Assembly: GCA_903871545.1 (NCBI GenBank)
Contig: CAIQHG010000083.1
Location: forward strand, 1-64,000
Direction: 5' to 3'
DNA from: an uncultured Burkholderiales bacterium
GTDB lineage: Bacteria > Pseudomonadota > Gammaproteobacteria > Burkholderiales > Burkholderiaceae_C
DNA: 64,000 nucleotides
The notes under the pieces were generated by a model. It saw only the letters and a program-made list of their open reading frames with translations, ran no database searches and was not told the DNA's origin. Shown one piece after another: positions 9,101 through 18,979 of this stretch. Within the stretch, counting starts at the first letter, position 1, and each line of letters opens with the position of its first letter. Made by a program: the position numbers and the translations under genes.

Positions 9101-10456
9101 ATGAGTAAAACCCCATTTCGAGATGCGGTTGAAAACACCGTGCAGCATATTCAAAAAAATGATGCAACCGTAAACGCATTTACCTACCTAAGCTTAGACA
9201 GAGCTAGAGCTCAAGCAGATGTCTTGGACCGTAAGTCAAAAGACGGAGTCCCCCTTCCCCCACTTGCGGGGGTACCATACGCGGTGAAAAATTTGTTCGA
9301 TATCAAGGACGTAACAACGCTAGCGGGGTCAAAAGTTCTTAAAAAAAATCCCCCTGCAAAAGATGACGCAGTGCTGATTCAACGATTAAGCGCAGCGGGC
9401 GCTATTTTGCTCGGCGCGCTGAACATGGATGAGTTTGCGTACGGATTTACGACAGAAAATACACACTATGGTGCCACACACAATCCGCATAAAATAGGAT
9501 ATATATCAGGTGGATCCTCTGGAGGGTCGGCCGCTGCGGTTGCTGCAGGGATGGTCCCTTTGAGTCTTGGATCAGATACCAATGGATCCATCCGTGTGCC
9601 TGCCTCGCTTTGTGGTGTATGGGGCTTAAAACCGACATTTGGTCGCCTACCTAGGTACGGAAGTTATCCCTTTGTTGACAGCATTGACCATGTGGGCAAT
9701 TTCGCTAAAAACGTGGACTTACTCTCCCTCTCCTATGATTGTATGCAGGGCCCTTATGCAGCCGACCACTCTTGTATAGCGAAACAAATAGATACAACGA
9801 CTACTACTCTTAGCCAAGGCGTGGGGGGCTTACGTATAGGTGTGCTGGGGGGTTATTTTGAGAATAATTCGGGTGCTACTGCTCGGCAAGCTCTAGAGTT
9901 AGTTGCAAAAGAACTCAGCGCGCAAGATGTGGTAACTTGGCCTAACGCGGAGATGGCAAGAGCTGCTGCATTCGTAATTAGCGCAAGTGAAGGCGGAACA
10001 AGACATGTGCACCACTTGAGAGAACATTACGAGGACTTGGAACCTCTGTCCGTAGACCGCTTTATGTCGGGACTTTTGCAGCCTGCAAGTTGGTATTTAA
10101 AAGCACTTAAATTTAGAAAAATATACAGAAGTCAAGTATTTGACTTATTTAAAAAATGGGATTTATTATTGGCCCCCTGTACGCCAGTACAGTCCCATCC
10201 TATTGGTACAGAGTGGATCGATATCAACGGGATTCAGATGCCTGCTCGTGCTTCAATGGGTATTTTGACCCAGCCAATTTCATTTGCAGGATGCCCGGTT
10301 GTCGCTGCACCTGTGTGGCCCGCGGGAGAGGGAAATCTGCCTGTGGGGATTCAACTCATTGCAGCTCCTTGGAGGGAGGACGTAGCGCTAAGAGCTGCCA
10401 AAGAGTTAGAAAATAGTGGGGCCTGCAAAACTGTACCGGTGACTATTTTTGACTAA
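9101..10456 (+). CDS. AtzE-family amidase
   Basis: Amidase signature: AVKNLFD, SGGSSGGSAAAVAAG, GSDTNGSIRVPASLCG. Confidence 0.85.
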   Translation: MSKTPFRDAVENTVQHIQKNDATVNAFTYLSLDRARAQADVLDRKSKDGVPLPPLAGVPYAVKNLFDIKDVTTLAGSKVLKKNPPAKDDAVLIQRLSAAGAILLGALNMDEFAYGFTTENTHYGATHNPHKIGYISGGSSGGSAAAVAAGMVPLSLGSDTNGSIRVPASLCGVWGLKPTFGRLPRYGSYPFVDSIDHVGNFAKNVDLLSLSYDCMQGPYAADHSCIAKQIDTTTTTLSQGVGGLRIGVLGGYFENNSGATARQALELVAKELSAQDVVTWPNAEMARAAAFVISASEGGTRHVHHLREHYEDLEPLSVDRFMSGLLQPASWYLKALKFRKIYRSQVFDLFKKWDLLLAPCTPVQSHPIGTEWIDINGIQMPARASMGILTQPISFAGCPVVAAPVWPAGEGNLPVGIQLIAAPWREDVALRAAKELENSGACKTVPVTIFD

Positions 10457-10501
10457 TATGTGGTTTAAGTAAGAATATTAAAGATCGAAAATGTAGTGGG
10501 A

Positions 10502-11251
10502 CTATTTTCCACCCCAGTGAACATATTTTTTCTCAACGAGAAGAAAAATAAGGTTCAAAAAATATCCTAAAGTACCCGCTGCAAAAATAGCAGCATACAT
10601 CTCGGGCATGTCGAATACCATTTGTGAGTTGATGATTTTTTGTCCTAGCCCATTGCTCGAACCTATAAACATTTCTGCAACAATTACGATAACCAAAGCT
10701 ATAGAAATACCAGACCTCATACCGATAAAGGTTTGCGGCATAGATTCTAAAAAAGTAACATCTTTTAAAATATAGATTGGCGGCGCACCCATTACTTTTG
10801 CCGCAAGTTGCCGCAATTTTCTAGCATTCATCACACCATAAGCCACATTAAATAGTATGGCCAGAGCGGCACCGAAAGTGGCGACTGCAATTTTAGTCTT
10901 CTCGCCTGTACCAAAAATTACTAAAAAAAGCGGGAAAAGTGCTGATGCAGGGGTTGATCTAAAAAAATCTATTAAAAACTCTACTCTTTGATAAATTATT
11001 TCTGACGATCCAAAGAATACTCCAATGGGTACAGCAATAGTTGTTGCCAAGATAAAAGAAATAATGGTTCTTCGAACTGTGATTAAAAAATCAGTTTCTA
11101 AATCACCGTTTGAAAATCCTTTTATAAGTGCCTGAATTACTTGAATAGGCGAGGGAAGTAGGACCGGGTCAACCATTTTAGATTGAAATAGTATTTCCCA
11201 AAGCAGGAGAAATCCCAAAATGCTAACTAGGAAGTTTAGGCTTTTTTTCAT
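10502..11251 (-). CDS. NitT/ThiX/SsuC-like ABC permease
   Basis: BPD-transp-type permease; operonic with the ATPase. Confidence 0.85.
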   Translation of the reverse strand: MKKSLNFLVSILGFLLLWEILFQSKMVDPVLLPSPIQVIQALIKGFSNGDLETDFLITVRRTIISFILATTIAVPIGVFFGSSEIIYQRVEFLIDFFRSTPASALFPLFLVIFGTGEKTKIAVATFGAALAILFNVAYGVMNARKLRQLAAKVMGAPPIYILKDVTFLESMPQTFIGMRSGISIALVIVIVAEMFIGSSNGLGQKIINSQMVFDMPEMYAAIFAAGTLGYFLNLIFLLVEKKYVHWGGK

Positions 11252-11261
11252 AAAGAGTACA

Positions 11262-12041
11262 TTAGACGTTATTCACCTGAGCCAGAAATATATTTAGACT
11301 TTGAGTTTTCACTTTCATGAATTCCTCTGATGATAAAACGTCTACCGTTCTAGGACGGGGGGCAAAATAATCAAGAAAAGCAGCCACTTGGGTTGGTTTT
11401 CTAGTGAGCAGTAAAACTTTATCAGCTAAATAAACGGCGTCTTCAAGGTCATGAGAGACCAGTAGGGTTGTCGTTTGTCTTTCTATAAATATTTTTTGAA
11501 GTTGTTCGCGCATAAATAAAGTCATCTCATAATCTAGTGCAGAGAACGGCTCATCAAGAAACAATACTTCTGGATCTACTATTAAAGCACGCATAATTGA
11601 GATTGATTGTTGTTGCCCACCTGACAGTTGATAGGGATAACTATTTAAGTCAAATTTAATATCGAAAGATGAAATAATTTTTTCAACTTTTGACTTTTTT
11701 TCAGCCTGAGTCAGTTTTAAAAATTTCAGAGGGTAATAAAGATTTTCTAAAGCGGTCAGCCATGGAAATACTGCTTCTCTGTAGTTTTGAAACACGTAAC
11801 CTATGCGAGTATTTTGAAGAGTTTTACCCCCGAATAAGATTTCACCAGAATTGAAATCTTGAATTCCTGACATCATATTGATGAGCGTAGATTTACCACA
11901 CCCATTTGGTCCGAAGATGGAAATAATTTTCCCTTTCGGTATATCAAGGTTGAAATCATTAAACAACTGCACGTCGCCAAATTTTTTGGAGAGACTGCGA
12001 ATAGTAATATGAGTGTTATCTATTACAGATGAAGTTTGCAC
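11262..12041 (-). CDS. NitT/ThiZ-like ABC ATPase
   Basis: Walker A GPNGCGKST; signature LSGGQQQ; Walker B VLFLDEP. Confidence 0.9.
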   Translation of the reverse strand: MQTSSVIDNTHITIRSLSKKFGDVQLFNDFNLDIPKGKIISIFGPNGCGKSTLINMMSGIQDFNSGEILFGGKTLQNTRIGYVFQNYREAVFPWLTALENLYYPLKFLKLTQAEKKSKVEKIISSFDIKFDLNSYPYQLSGGQQQSISIMRALIVDPEVLFLDEPFSALDYEMTLFMREQLQKIFIERQTTTLLVSHDLEDAVYLADKVLLLTRKPTQVAAFLDYFAPRPRTVDVLSSEEFMKVKTQSLNIFLAQVNNV

Positions 12042-12056
12042 AACTAATTTTTGTTA

Positions 12057-13031
12057 CTAATAGGATTTTACAAAAGTCTTTACATCAATCGGCCCTTTAA
12101 CTAATCCAGTTTCAACTCCAAAATTGATAAACTTTTGGAAATCAGCATAATCATTTGCTTTGAATTCTGAGAGCATTGTGAGTTTTGCTAATGGAATAGT
12201 AGAGGTCATGTCAGCAGGGACCTGGAATTTAGTTAAGTAATCCCGAGCTTTAGGATCTGTCGCAACATCTTTGACTGCTCGCGCCCATGCCTTTGCATAT
12301 CTTTGCGCCACATCTGGCTTTTCCGTTATCAATTTAACAGCAAGCGCACCGCCCGCAACGTAGGCCAATGCCTCTGTTTTACCAAGAATATAAGTCGCAA
12401 TCACACCTCCTTCAATACGTTTTCCTGCCGATTGTTTAACGATCATGGACGCGACAGGCTCTAGGGTGTATGCGGCGTCAAACGAGCCGGCTAGTATTGC
12501 TCCTACATGTATTCCCATAGCCTGCTCGGTCATGGTGTAGTCCTTAACATCTTCCAGGCCAACAGCTTTTAAGGAAGCCTTAGCTGCGAAGACATTAGCC
12601 GGACCAGGCGCTACTAATATCTTTGCACCTTTAAGTTCCTTTAGACTTTTAATTGAGCTATATGGACCGACATTGCTAACCAAAAATTGCTCGGTTAAAT
12701 ATTTACTATTTGCACCGTTTAAAGAAATAAATGTGACAGTGTCAGGCCTACGCTGATTAATATTAGCCGCCTCTAAGGTAACCAAATTTGCGCACCCATC
12801 AATTTCCCCGGCAACTAATGCTTGTACTTGTATTTGATGTGTATTCATGGGAATACCTTCTACCTCTAGCCCCTCATCCTTGAAGTACCCTCTCTCAGTC
12901 GCTATGTAAAAGGGGACTGATGAGCTAGCTGGGAATACTCCGATTTTTAACTTGTCTAAGGCAAAAGCAAAATGGAAGTGGCTTAATAATCCTAGAACTA
13001 AAAAATATTTTTTTAAGGTTGTTAGTTTCAT
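12057..13031 (-). CDS. NMT1/ThiY-like ABC substrate-binding protein
   Basis: Signal peptide plus KIGVFPASSSVPFYIATERGYFKDEGLEVE. Confidence 0.85.
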   Translation of the reverse strand: MKLTTLKKYFLVLGLLSHFHFAFALDKLKIGVFPASSSVPFYIATERGYFKDEGLEVEGIPMNTHQIQVQALVAGEIDGCANLVTLEAANINQRRPDTVTFISLNGANSKYLTEQFLVSNVGPYSSIKSLKELKGAKILVAPGPANVFAAKASLKAVGLEDVKDYTMTEQAMGIHVGAILAGSFDAAYTLEPVASMIVKQSAGKRIEGGVIATYILGKTEALAYVAGGALAVKLITEKPDVAQRYAKAWARAVKDVATDPKARDYLTKFQVPADMTSTIPLAKLTMLSEFKANDYADFQKFINFGVETGLVKGPIDVKTFVKSY

Positions 13032-13543
13032 TTAAATTCCCCGTTCTTATAAACTTCATGATTAAAAAAACTTGCTCCAGCAATATACCTCCTACCCTCA
13101 GACATGTCAGGGGGTGGTCCTTGCTCTATTTTTCCTTCGAATGTTAATTCCAACTGCACACCACTGGGATCATAAATAAATAATTGCCAAATTGATGTGT
13201 TCGGCACAAGAAACTCTTTGAAAGGCAATCCTAATTCGATAAAACGATTGCGGTAGGTGTGGTAACCGCTGCAAGAGAAGGACACATGATCGATCGCTGA
13301 GGTGCCTGTGGGAGTTACACCTTCTTTACCTAAAGCAGGCCCGCCCGCATAGACGTGAATAATGGCCTGTCCACCAGGAATGGGGGAGGCACTCCATGCA
13401 CCAGGGAAGCCGAAATCAGGTCTAAATACTTCGATAAGACCAATTACTTTCGTATAAAAATACTTAGTTGCTTCTAAATTATTAGTTTTAATCGCTATGT
13501 GAAAAAGACCATTAGTAATCATAGAGTTCTTACTTAAGATCAA
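13028..13543 (-). CDS. VOC/glyoxalase-family protein
   Basis: FHIAIKTNNLEATKYFYTKVIGL...IDHVSFSC...YDPSGVQLELTFE. Confidence 0.85.
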   Translation of the reverse strand: MILSKNSMITNGLFHIAIKTNNLEATKYFYTKVIGLIEVFRPDFGFPGAWSASPIPGGQAIIHVYAGGPALGKEGVTPTGTSAIDHVSFSCSGYHTYRNRFIELGLPFKEFLVPNTSIWQLFIYDPSGVQLELTFEGKIEQGPPPDMSEGRRYIAGASFFNHEVYKNGEFK

Positions 13544-13925
13544 TTAAGCTGACATGAGCAGAGACTATTCTCCAGCCTTCATCCGTTCTTACCCAGGTTT
13601 GGCTTTGTCTTCCCATTTTCCCTGGGACAGTTTCTCGGGAAAACAATGTGTTTGCGGTAGCCAGATCATGTCCAAATGTAGTGATTACGGTTTTAGTGAG
13701 GCTCCTCATAAGTCCTACTGAAGGTCTAGCTGCGCGAAAGGCCGCAATTTCTTGGAAGCCGTATAAGTTTTCATTCATTCCGTAGCGAATGACAAGAGGG
13801 TTGTTCCAAAAAGAGTTGTCAAGTACATTGATGTCGTTATTTATCAGCGCATTTTCGTATTGATCAAATAAATTTTGTACTTCTTTGACCACTTTAGGAA
13901 TATTTATTTCCATATTTTGTTTCAT
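13530..13925 (-). CDS. AtzH/HpxZ-like (DUF3225) protein
   Basis: NPLVIRYGMNENLYGFQEIAAFRAARP...GRQSQTWVRTDEGWRIVSAHVSL. Confidence 0.75.
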   Translation of the reverse strand: MKQNMEINIPKVVKEVQNLFDQYENALINNDINVLDNSFWNNPLVIRYGMNENLYGFQEIAAFRAARPSVGLMRSLTKTVITTFGHDLATANTLFSRETVPGKMGRQSQTWVRTDEGWRIVSAHVSLIDLK

Positions 13926-14606
13926 AGATTTCGTTCTCTTTCGCCTTGAGTAATTGCGTTAATAAAATAGTTTTTTGTGGCCACATTAAAAATACATGTT
14001 AATTTGAGATTAGTTTAATAGAATTTTTAATTAAAAATTTATATTATTCCAAATTCATTATGATATTTAGTTAGAAGGCCAGGGGTATGAGTACCGGGGA
14101 AAATGAACTCAGCTTAGCTTCATAAAACATCCCCCAACTCGCTTAATTGCTGTTTTTGAGCCCATTGAAATCAGTATACTCGAACCTTAGACAGTCAGAT
14201 TTTTGATAAGCGGAAAAATCTAATTCCGTTAAAAAATCGACATTAAAGTTCTATACGAATTTCTTCGGATAAGCAATTCTGCCCTTAGATAAAACCTAAA
14301 TAAAATTTCAATAGATTGGTAGTAGTCCGCGATTTAAAAAATAATAATCCCTCTAAGTGTGATTAAAGAAAATGACTAAGCTAGTTATTACAGTGCATGA
14401 GTACGGTTTTGGTGCGAATAAAACCAAGTTAAAAAACCTGACAACAGAAAAATCGAGCAGATAAACATGGATGAAAACTCAGCAGGTCTTTAGAGTTATG
14501 AGTGCGTTCGTATGATTGTTAGGTGAATTGTCTTGGGTTATCGGTTTTTATTAAGAGTTGGATGCGATTAAGCATTAAAATTATTTTTTAATCTTTAATA
14601 TTAGCC

Positions 14607-15494
14607 ATGGAAACACTCAAATACCATAACCGTTTTAACTACGAAGCGATACCCAGCCGAGTGGGATTTGAATGGCCCAATAAAAAACGTTTAGCTGTGT
14701 ATATTGGTTTTAATATTGAACATTTTCATTTTGGCTCTGGATTAGGCGCTAATTTAGGCCCAAGTTGTCCAGAGCCAGATGTTCTTAATTACATGTGGCG
14801 TGATTACGGAAACAGAGTTGGGGTTTGGCGTTGCTTAGATTTGTTTGAACAGCTTCAAATGCCAACTGGCGCCATCATTAACACTGCTCTTTATGAGCAT
14901 TGCCCCGAAGTAATTAAAGCCTTTGTATCTAGGGGGGACGAACTCATTGGGCACGGCCACACGAACTCAGAGCGACAAGGAACATTAGTGGAATCACAAG
15001 AGTTTGAGCTGATTAAAAGTTGTAAAGAAATAATTAGAAAACAATCTGGGGTTGCCCCAAAGGGCTGGCTGTCGCCTTGGATTTCTGAGAGTCTAGTTAC
15101 TCCAGATCTTTTGTCAGAAGCGCATTATGCCTACACTTTAAATTGGTGCCACGACGATCAACCAACGCGCGTAAAGACGAGACAGAACTTAAATTTTTGG
15201 TCGATTCCCTACCCACAAGAACTGAATGACATTCCAATGATCATGCACAGGCAAATGGATGCGGTAGATTTTTCTCAAATGATCATCGATCAGTTTGATG
15301 AAATGATGTACCAAGCGTACAAGGGAGGATTACAAAAATCTTTAGTCATGGGAATTGCACTCCATCCCTACATTGTTGGGCAGCCTTACCGATTAAAGCA
15401 CTTAAGGAATGCATTAACTCATATCAACAAATTTAAAGATGATATTTGGCTCACTACGCCAGGTGGCATTTGCGATTACATGAATACTTTGTGA
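14607..15494 (+). CDS. Polysaccharide-deacetylase-fold hydrolase (PuuE/allantoinase-like)
   Basis: GDELIGHGHTNSERQ; family-typical N-terminus. Confidence 0.75.
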   Translation: METLKYHNRFNYEAIPSRVGFEWPNKKRLAVYIGFNIEHFHFGSGLGANLGPSCPEPDVLNYMWRDYGNRVGVWRCLDLFEQLQMPTGAIINTALYEHCPEVIKAFVSRGDELIGHGHTNSERQGTLVESQEFELIKSCKEIIRKQSGVAPKGWLSPWISESLVTPDLLSEAHYAYTLNWCHDDQPTRVKTRQNLNFWSIPYPQELNDIPMIMHRQMDAVDFSQMIIDQFDEMMYQAYKGGLQKSLVMGIALHPYIVGQPYRLKHLRNALTHINKFKDDIWLTTPGGICDYMNTL

Positions 15495-15534
15495 AGGAGT
15501 GATTAGAGTTGGGTAGACCACTAGAAATGGGCGG

Positions 15535-15572
15535 TGCACCACAATGAGAGTCTGCCACCTCTTTGTGGTGCA
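15535..15572. repeat. Perfect 10-bp inverted repeat between convergent genes
   Basis: TGCACCACAA-N18-TTGTGGTGCA. Confidence 0.7.
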
Positions 15573-15643
15573 TTTAACTTGGGTCTTGAAATCGCGCACC
15601 AAAAAAAGGCCGACTGAAAAGTTTCAGTGAAACAATTTACCAT

Positions 15644-16669
15644 TTAAGCAGATCTGTAACTTTTAAAATTTCGATTGATTTTTTCTGAAATATAAACACC
15701 AGCCAGCGTATCCTTGTATTTAATTGGGTTACTCTCGCTTGCGCAAGTCGGGATGCAAGAAACAATGGCGTCTGGGTTAGGTTGATGAAAGAAAACCATC
15801 GATAGTCTTTTGTTTTCTTTAGCAACCTCTGGGGGAGGATTAACAACTCTATGAACTGTTGACACCCACCGATCATTAGACCATTGGGCCATCATATCTC
15901 CAATGTTAACGATAAGACAATTGGGATTGGCTGATACGTCGATCCACTCTTTATTTTTGTTTCTGATTTGCAACCCACCCGGACCGCTAGTAGCGGCAAC
16001 TATGGTGAGGGTTCCAAAGTCCGCGTGTGCACCCGCCCGCAGTTGGCCCGGTAGGGGGGGTGTCGCTTGTGTCGGATAGTGATTAATTGCTAACGATGAC
16101 ATGCCTTTGTCAACTTTGTCCTCAAACCAGTTTTCATCCAAGTTAAGTGTGAGGGCAAACATTTTTAAGAGACTGCGAGAGAGCTGATTCATGGAGTTGT
16201 AGTAGTCCTTCATTACAGACTCAAATGTGGCTATTTGACTGGGCCATTGATTGGGGGCGTAAGCAGTTTCTAAAAACTGTTTAACGGGGTCTCCCATGTG
16301 AGTGAAATCATCAATCGGGCCTATCCTGTATCGCTCAAAGAGGTCTGCCGGTTGGACGGTATTTTGCTTAATATCCTCCGCGTCCATTGCATACGATAAG
16401 CCCTGCTCTCCAAGCGCTGTATAGCCTCTGGATTTATATTTTATAGCCGCAGTTTTTAGTTTTTCTACCAGGGGCAAATCAAAAAATTTTTGAGCTACAG
16501 ACTGTGCATTCTCGATATAGGGGGCACTAATGGGAGTTCCAGTTATGCACAAAAAACCTATATCTTTAAGAGCCGAGTCGATTTGATTTAACAACTCCTT
16601 GGTCAGTGGATCATCTCGCTTTGAGGACCAAAAGGGGCTGACATCAATTAAGGGAATATCAAGTTTCAT
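15644..16669 (-). CDS. Isopenicillin N synthase-like 2OG/Fe(II) dioxygenase
   Basis: HADFGTLTIVAATSGPGGLQI...VHRVVNPP; start moved to MKLDIPLIDVSPFW. Confidence 0.85.
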   Translation of the reverse strand: MKLDIPLIDVSPFWSSKRDDPLTKELLNQIDSALKDIGFLCITGTPISAPYIENAQSVAQKFFDLPLVEKLKTAAIKYKSRGYTALGEQGLSYAMDAEDIKQNTVQPADLFERYRIGPIDDFTHMGDPVKQFLETAYAPNQWPSQIATFESVMKDYYNSMNQLSRSLLKMFALTLNLDENWFEDKVDKGMSSLAINHYPTQATPPLPGQLRAGAHADFGTLTIVAATSGPGGLQIRNKNKEWIDVSANPNCLIVNIGDMMAQWSNDRWVSTVHRVVNPPPEVAKENKRLSMVFFHQPNPDAIVSCIPTCASESNPIKYKDTLAGVYISEKINRNFKSYRSA

Positions 16670-16742
16670 GGTTGTGTGGGCAAGGGAGTATGAAAAATTG
16701 ATCAGCAAGTAATGTGCCACTGAAAAGTTTACGCTAGAAAAT

Positions 16743-16758
16743 TGGCATGTTATTTGCA
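16743..16758 (+). promoter_or_regulatory. Candidate sigma-54 promoter for the liv-type operon
   Basis: TGGCATGTTATTTGCA versus consensus TGGCACG-N4-TTGCA; GG-N10-GC spacing. Confidence 0.75.
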
Positions 16759-16861
16759 AACCATAACCAGATAGGAACTAAAGAAAATGATTACTTCGCT
16801 AGTTTTTAATGGTATCAACAAAGCTCAACTATATGGTTGAGCAATTTAATAAGGCTAATTT

Positions 16862-18031
16862 ATGTTGAAAATAAATAATGGGAATTTGTTATCAATAGCC
16901 ACAGCTTTAATTTTGCTCTCATCGGCTTCAGTAAATGCAGAGGATATTAAGATTGGTTTGGTTGCAGCTTTAACGGGTCCCTCCGCTCAGTCGGGAGAGT
17001 CAATTACGAGAGGACTAACTGTTGCAATTGATGAGATCAATGCCAAAGGTGGGGTGCTTGGTAAAAAACTAGTTCTCGTCAGGCGTGATGATGAGTCAAG
17101 TCCTCCTAAGGGAGTAGCAGCGGCAAGAGAGTTAATCTCAAGTGAAAAGGTCACCGCGTTTTTTGGGGGAATCGATACTCCTGTATCCTTGGCTATTACG
17201 CCGATTGCTAATCAAAACAAGACCCCTTTTATGGCTGTGTGGGCCGCGGGTACAAAAATTACTCAAAACGGCGCTATCCCTAACTATGTATTTCGTGTAT
17301 CCGCGCAAGATGATTTGGTTGATATTGCATTAGTGAAATATGCTCAGCAAAAATATACCGCTAAAAAGTTGGGTCTAATCTTAGTCAATAACCCGTGGGG
17401 CGAATCCAACGAGAAGGGCCTAAAGGCGGCAGTTGCCGATACGGGCAACAAAGTTGAGATTGTTGGAATCGAAAAACTCGAGCAAGCTGATATCGATGTG
17501 GCTCCACAGCTGGGACGTCTTAAAAGTGCTGGGGCTGATTGCATCATCATGGTGGCCAATGCAGCACCGGGAGCTCAAATGATGAAGTCCAGAGAACGCA
17601 TGGGTTGGAAGGTGCCAGTGGTTTCTCATTGGGGTATCTCTGGAGGACGATTTGACGAATTGGTGGGTGAGAGTGCGGGAGATGTACATTTCATACAGAC
17701 TTACAGTTTTTTCTCCAAACCAACTGATGTGTCAAAGAAGGTGATGAGTTCCTTGGAGTCTCACTACGGCGTTAAATCACCTGCAGATGTGATAGCTCCG
17801 GTGGGAACTGCAAATGCTTATGATGGTATGCAGCTTTTGGCAAAAGCAATGGAGCGCGCGAAAAGCACCGACGGAGAGGAGATTCGAAAAGCAATGGAGC
17901 AGATTGATGAATACGCAGGACTAATTAAAAATTATAAAAAACCTTTCGGTCCAAACGATCACGAAGGTTTGATGCCTGAGGACTACATCATGGTGCATTA
18001 CGAGGGCGGCAAAACGATTCCAGTCAAATAA
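16862..18031 (+). CDS. Branched-chain-type ABC substrate-binding protein
   Basis: IKIGLVAALTGPSAQSGESITRGLTVAIDEINAKGGVLGKKL. Confidence 0.9.
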   Translation: MLKINNGNLLSIATALILLSSASVNAEDIKIGLVAALTGPSAQSGESITRGLTVAIDEINAKGGVLGKKLVLVRRDDESSPPKGVAAARELISSEKVTAFFGGIDTPVSLAITPIANQNKTPFMAVWAAGTKITQNGAIPNYVFRVSAQDDLVDIALVKYAQQKYTAKKLGLILVNNPWGESNEKGLKAAVADTGNKVEIVGIEKLEQADIDVAPQLGRLKSAGADCIIMVANAAPGAQMMKSRERMGWKVPVVSHWGISGGRFDELVGESAGDVHFIQTYSFFSKPTDVSKKVMSSLESHYGVKSPADVIAPVGTANAYDGMQLLAKAMERAKSTDGEEIRKAMEQIDEYAGLIKNYKKPFGPNDHEGLMPEDYIMVHYEGGKTIPVK

Positions 18032-18100
18032 GTAGATAGCACTGTTTACGCGCCGTACTTAAACAGAGCTATTTTATACGGCCTCATTCATAGATCTTTC

Positions 18101-18979
18101 ATGCTAGAACAAATAGGATTGGCCATCATCTCAGGACTTGGGGTGGGGAGTATGTACGGTCTAACTGCTTTAGGCTATCACGTTACGTATAGGGTTTCTA
18201 AGACAGTAAACTTTGCACAGGGTACTTGCCTTATGCTAGCTGCAGTTTTAGGATTTACTTTTCAAGTAACGTGGCATTGCCCGGCACTCTTATCCGTCTT
18301 ATTCTCTTTGGTCTTATGTGGATTTTGGAGTTTACTGGTTGAGAGAGTTGCAGTAAGACCTTTTGTGAAAGTTAATTCAGATGCTTGGCTGATGTCGACT
18401 CTAGCTTTAGGACTGGTGTTAGAAAATGGAGTATTGTTTGTATTTGGTAAAGATCCGCGCGGTATGCCGTCAGCGTGGCAAGAAATTTATTTTGTATTGA
18501 TGGGGCTTCGTGTTAGTGCATTGCAGGCGTTGATCCCGTTGGTTGGTATTTTAATAGCAGTAGGACTTGGCTGGACCCTGAAGAAGACCAAATACGGCAA
18601 GTCCTTACTTGCAGTGTCCTTAAACTTAGACGCCTCGAAAATAATGGGAATTAATTCGCAAAGAGTGATCGCTATGTCCTACGCATTGTCCGGTGTCCTT
18701 GCCGGCGTTGCTGGGCTCATGATTGCTCCAATATATACCGTCTCTGCGGGCATGGGGACATTATTCGGTATCAAAGCCTTTGCAGTTGCGATATTGGGTG
18801 GCCTAGACAGCGCAGTAGGTGTCATGGTGGCTGGGGTATTGATGGGTTTATTGGAGGCTTTAATCATCACGGTCTTTGGCTCTACTTACGCACAAATGTT
18901 TTCTTTTGGAATAACGATCGTTGCTCTTTGTATTAGACCAAACGGTTTATTTGGCAGGGTTGCAATTAAAAAGATATGA
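18101..18979 (+). CDS. LivH-type ABC permease
   Basis: GLGVGSMYGLTALGYHVTYRVSKTVNFAQG; position in liv operon. Confidence 0.9.
   Translation: MLEQIGLAIISGLGVGSMYGLTALGYHVTYRVSKTVNFAQGTCLMLAAVLGFTFQVTWHCPALLSVLFSLVLCGFWSLLVERVAVRPFVKVNSDAWLMSTLALGLVLENGVLFVFGKDPRGMPSAWQEIYFVLMGLRVSALQALIPLVGILIAVGLGWTLKKTKYGKSLLAVSLNLDASKIMGINSQRVIAMSYALSGVLAGVAGLMIAPIYTVSAGMGTLFGIKAFAVAILGGLDSAVGVMVAGVLMGLLEALIITVFGSTYAQMFSFGITIVALCIRPNGLFGRVAIKKI

Noticed and set aside
14148-14163. GGGCTCAAAAACAGCA (minus) as a sigma-54 promoter for the AtzH/ABC operon
   Set aside because: GG-N10-GC spacing is kept but flanking consensus bases are poor and the leader would be over 200 nt; only a tentative candidate.
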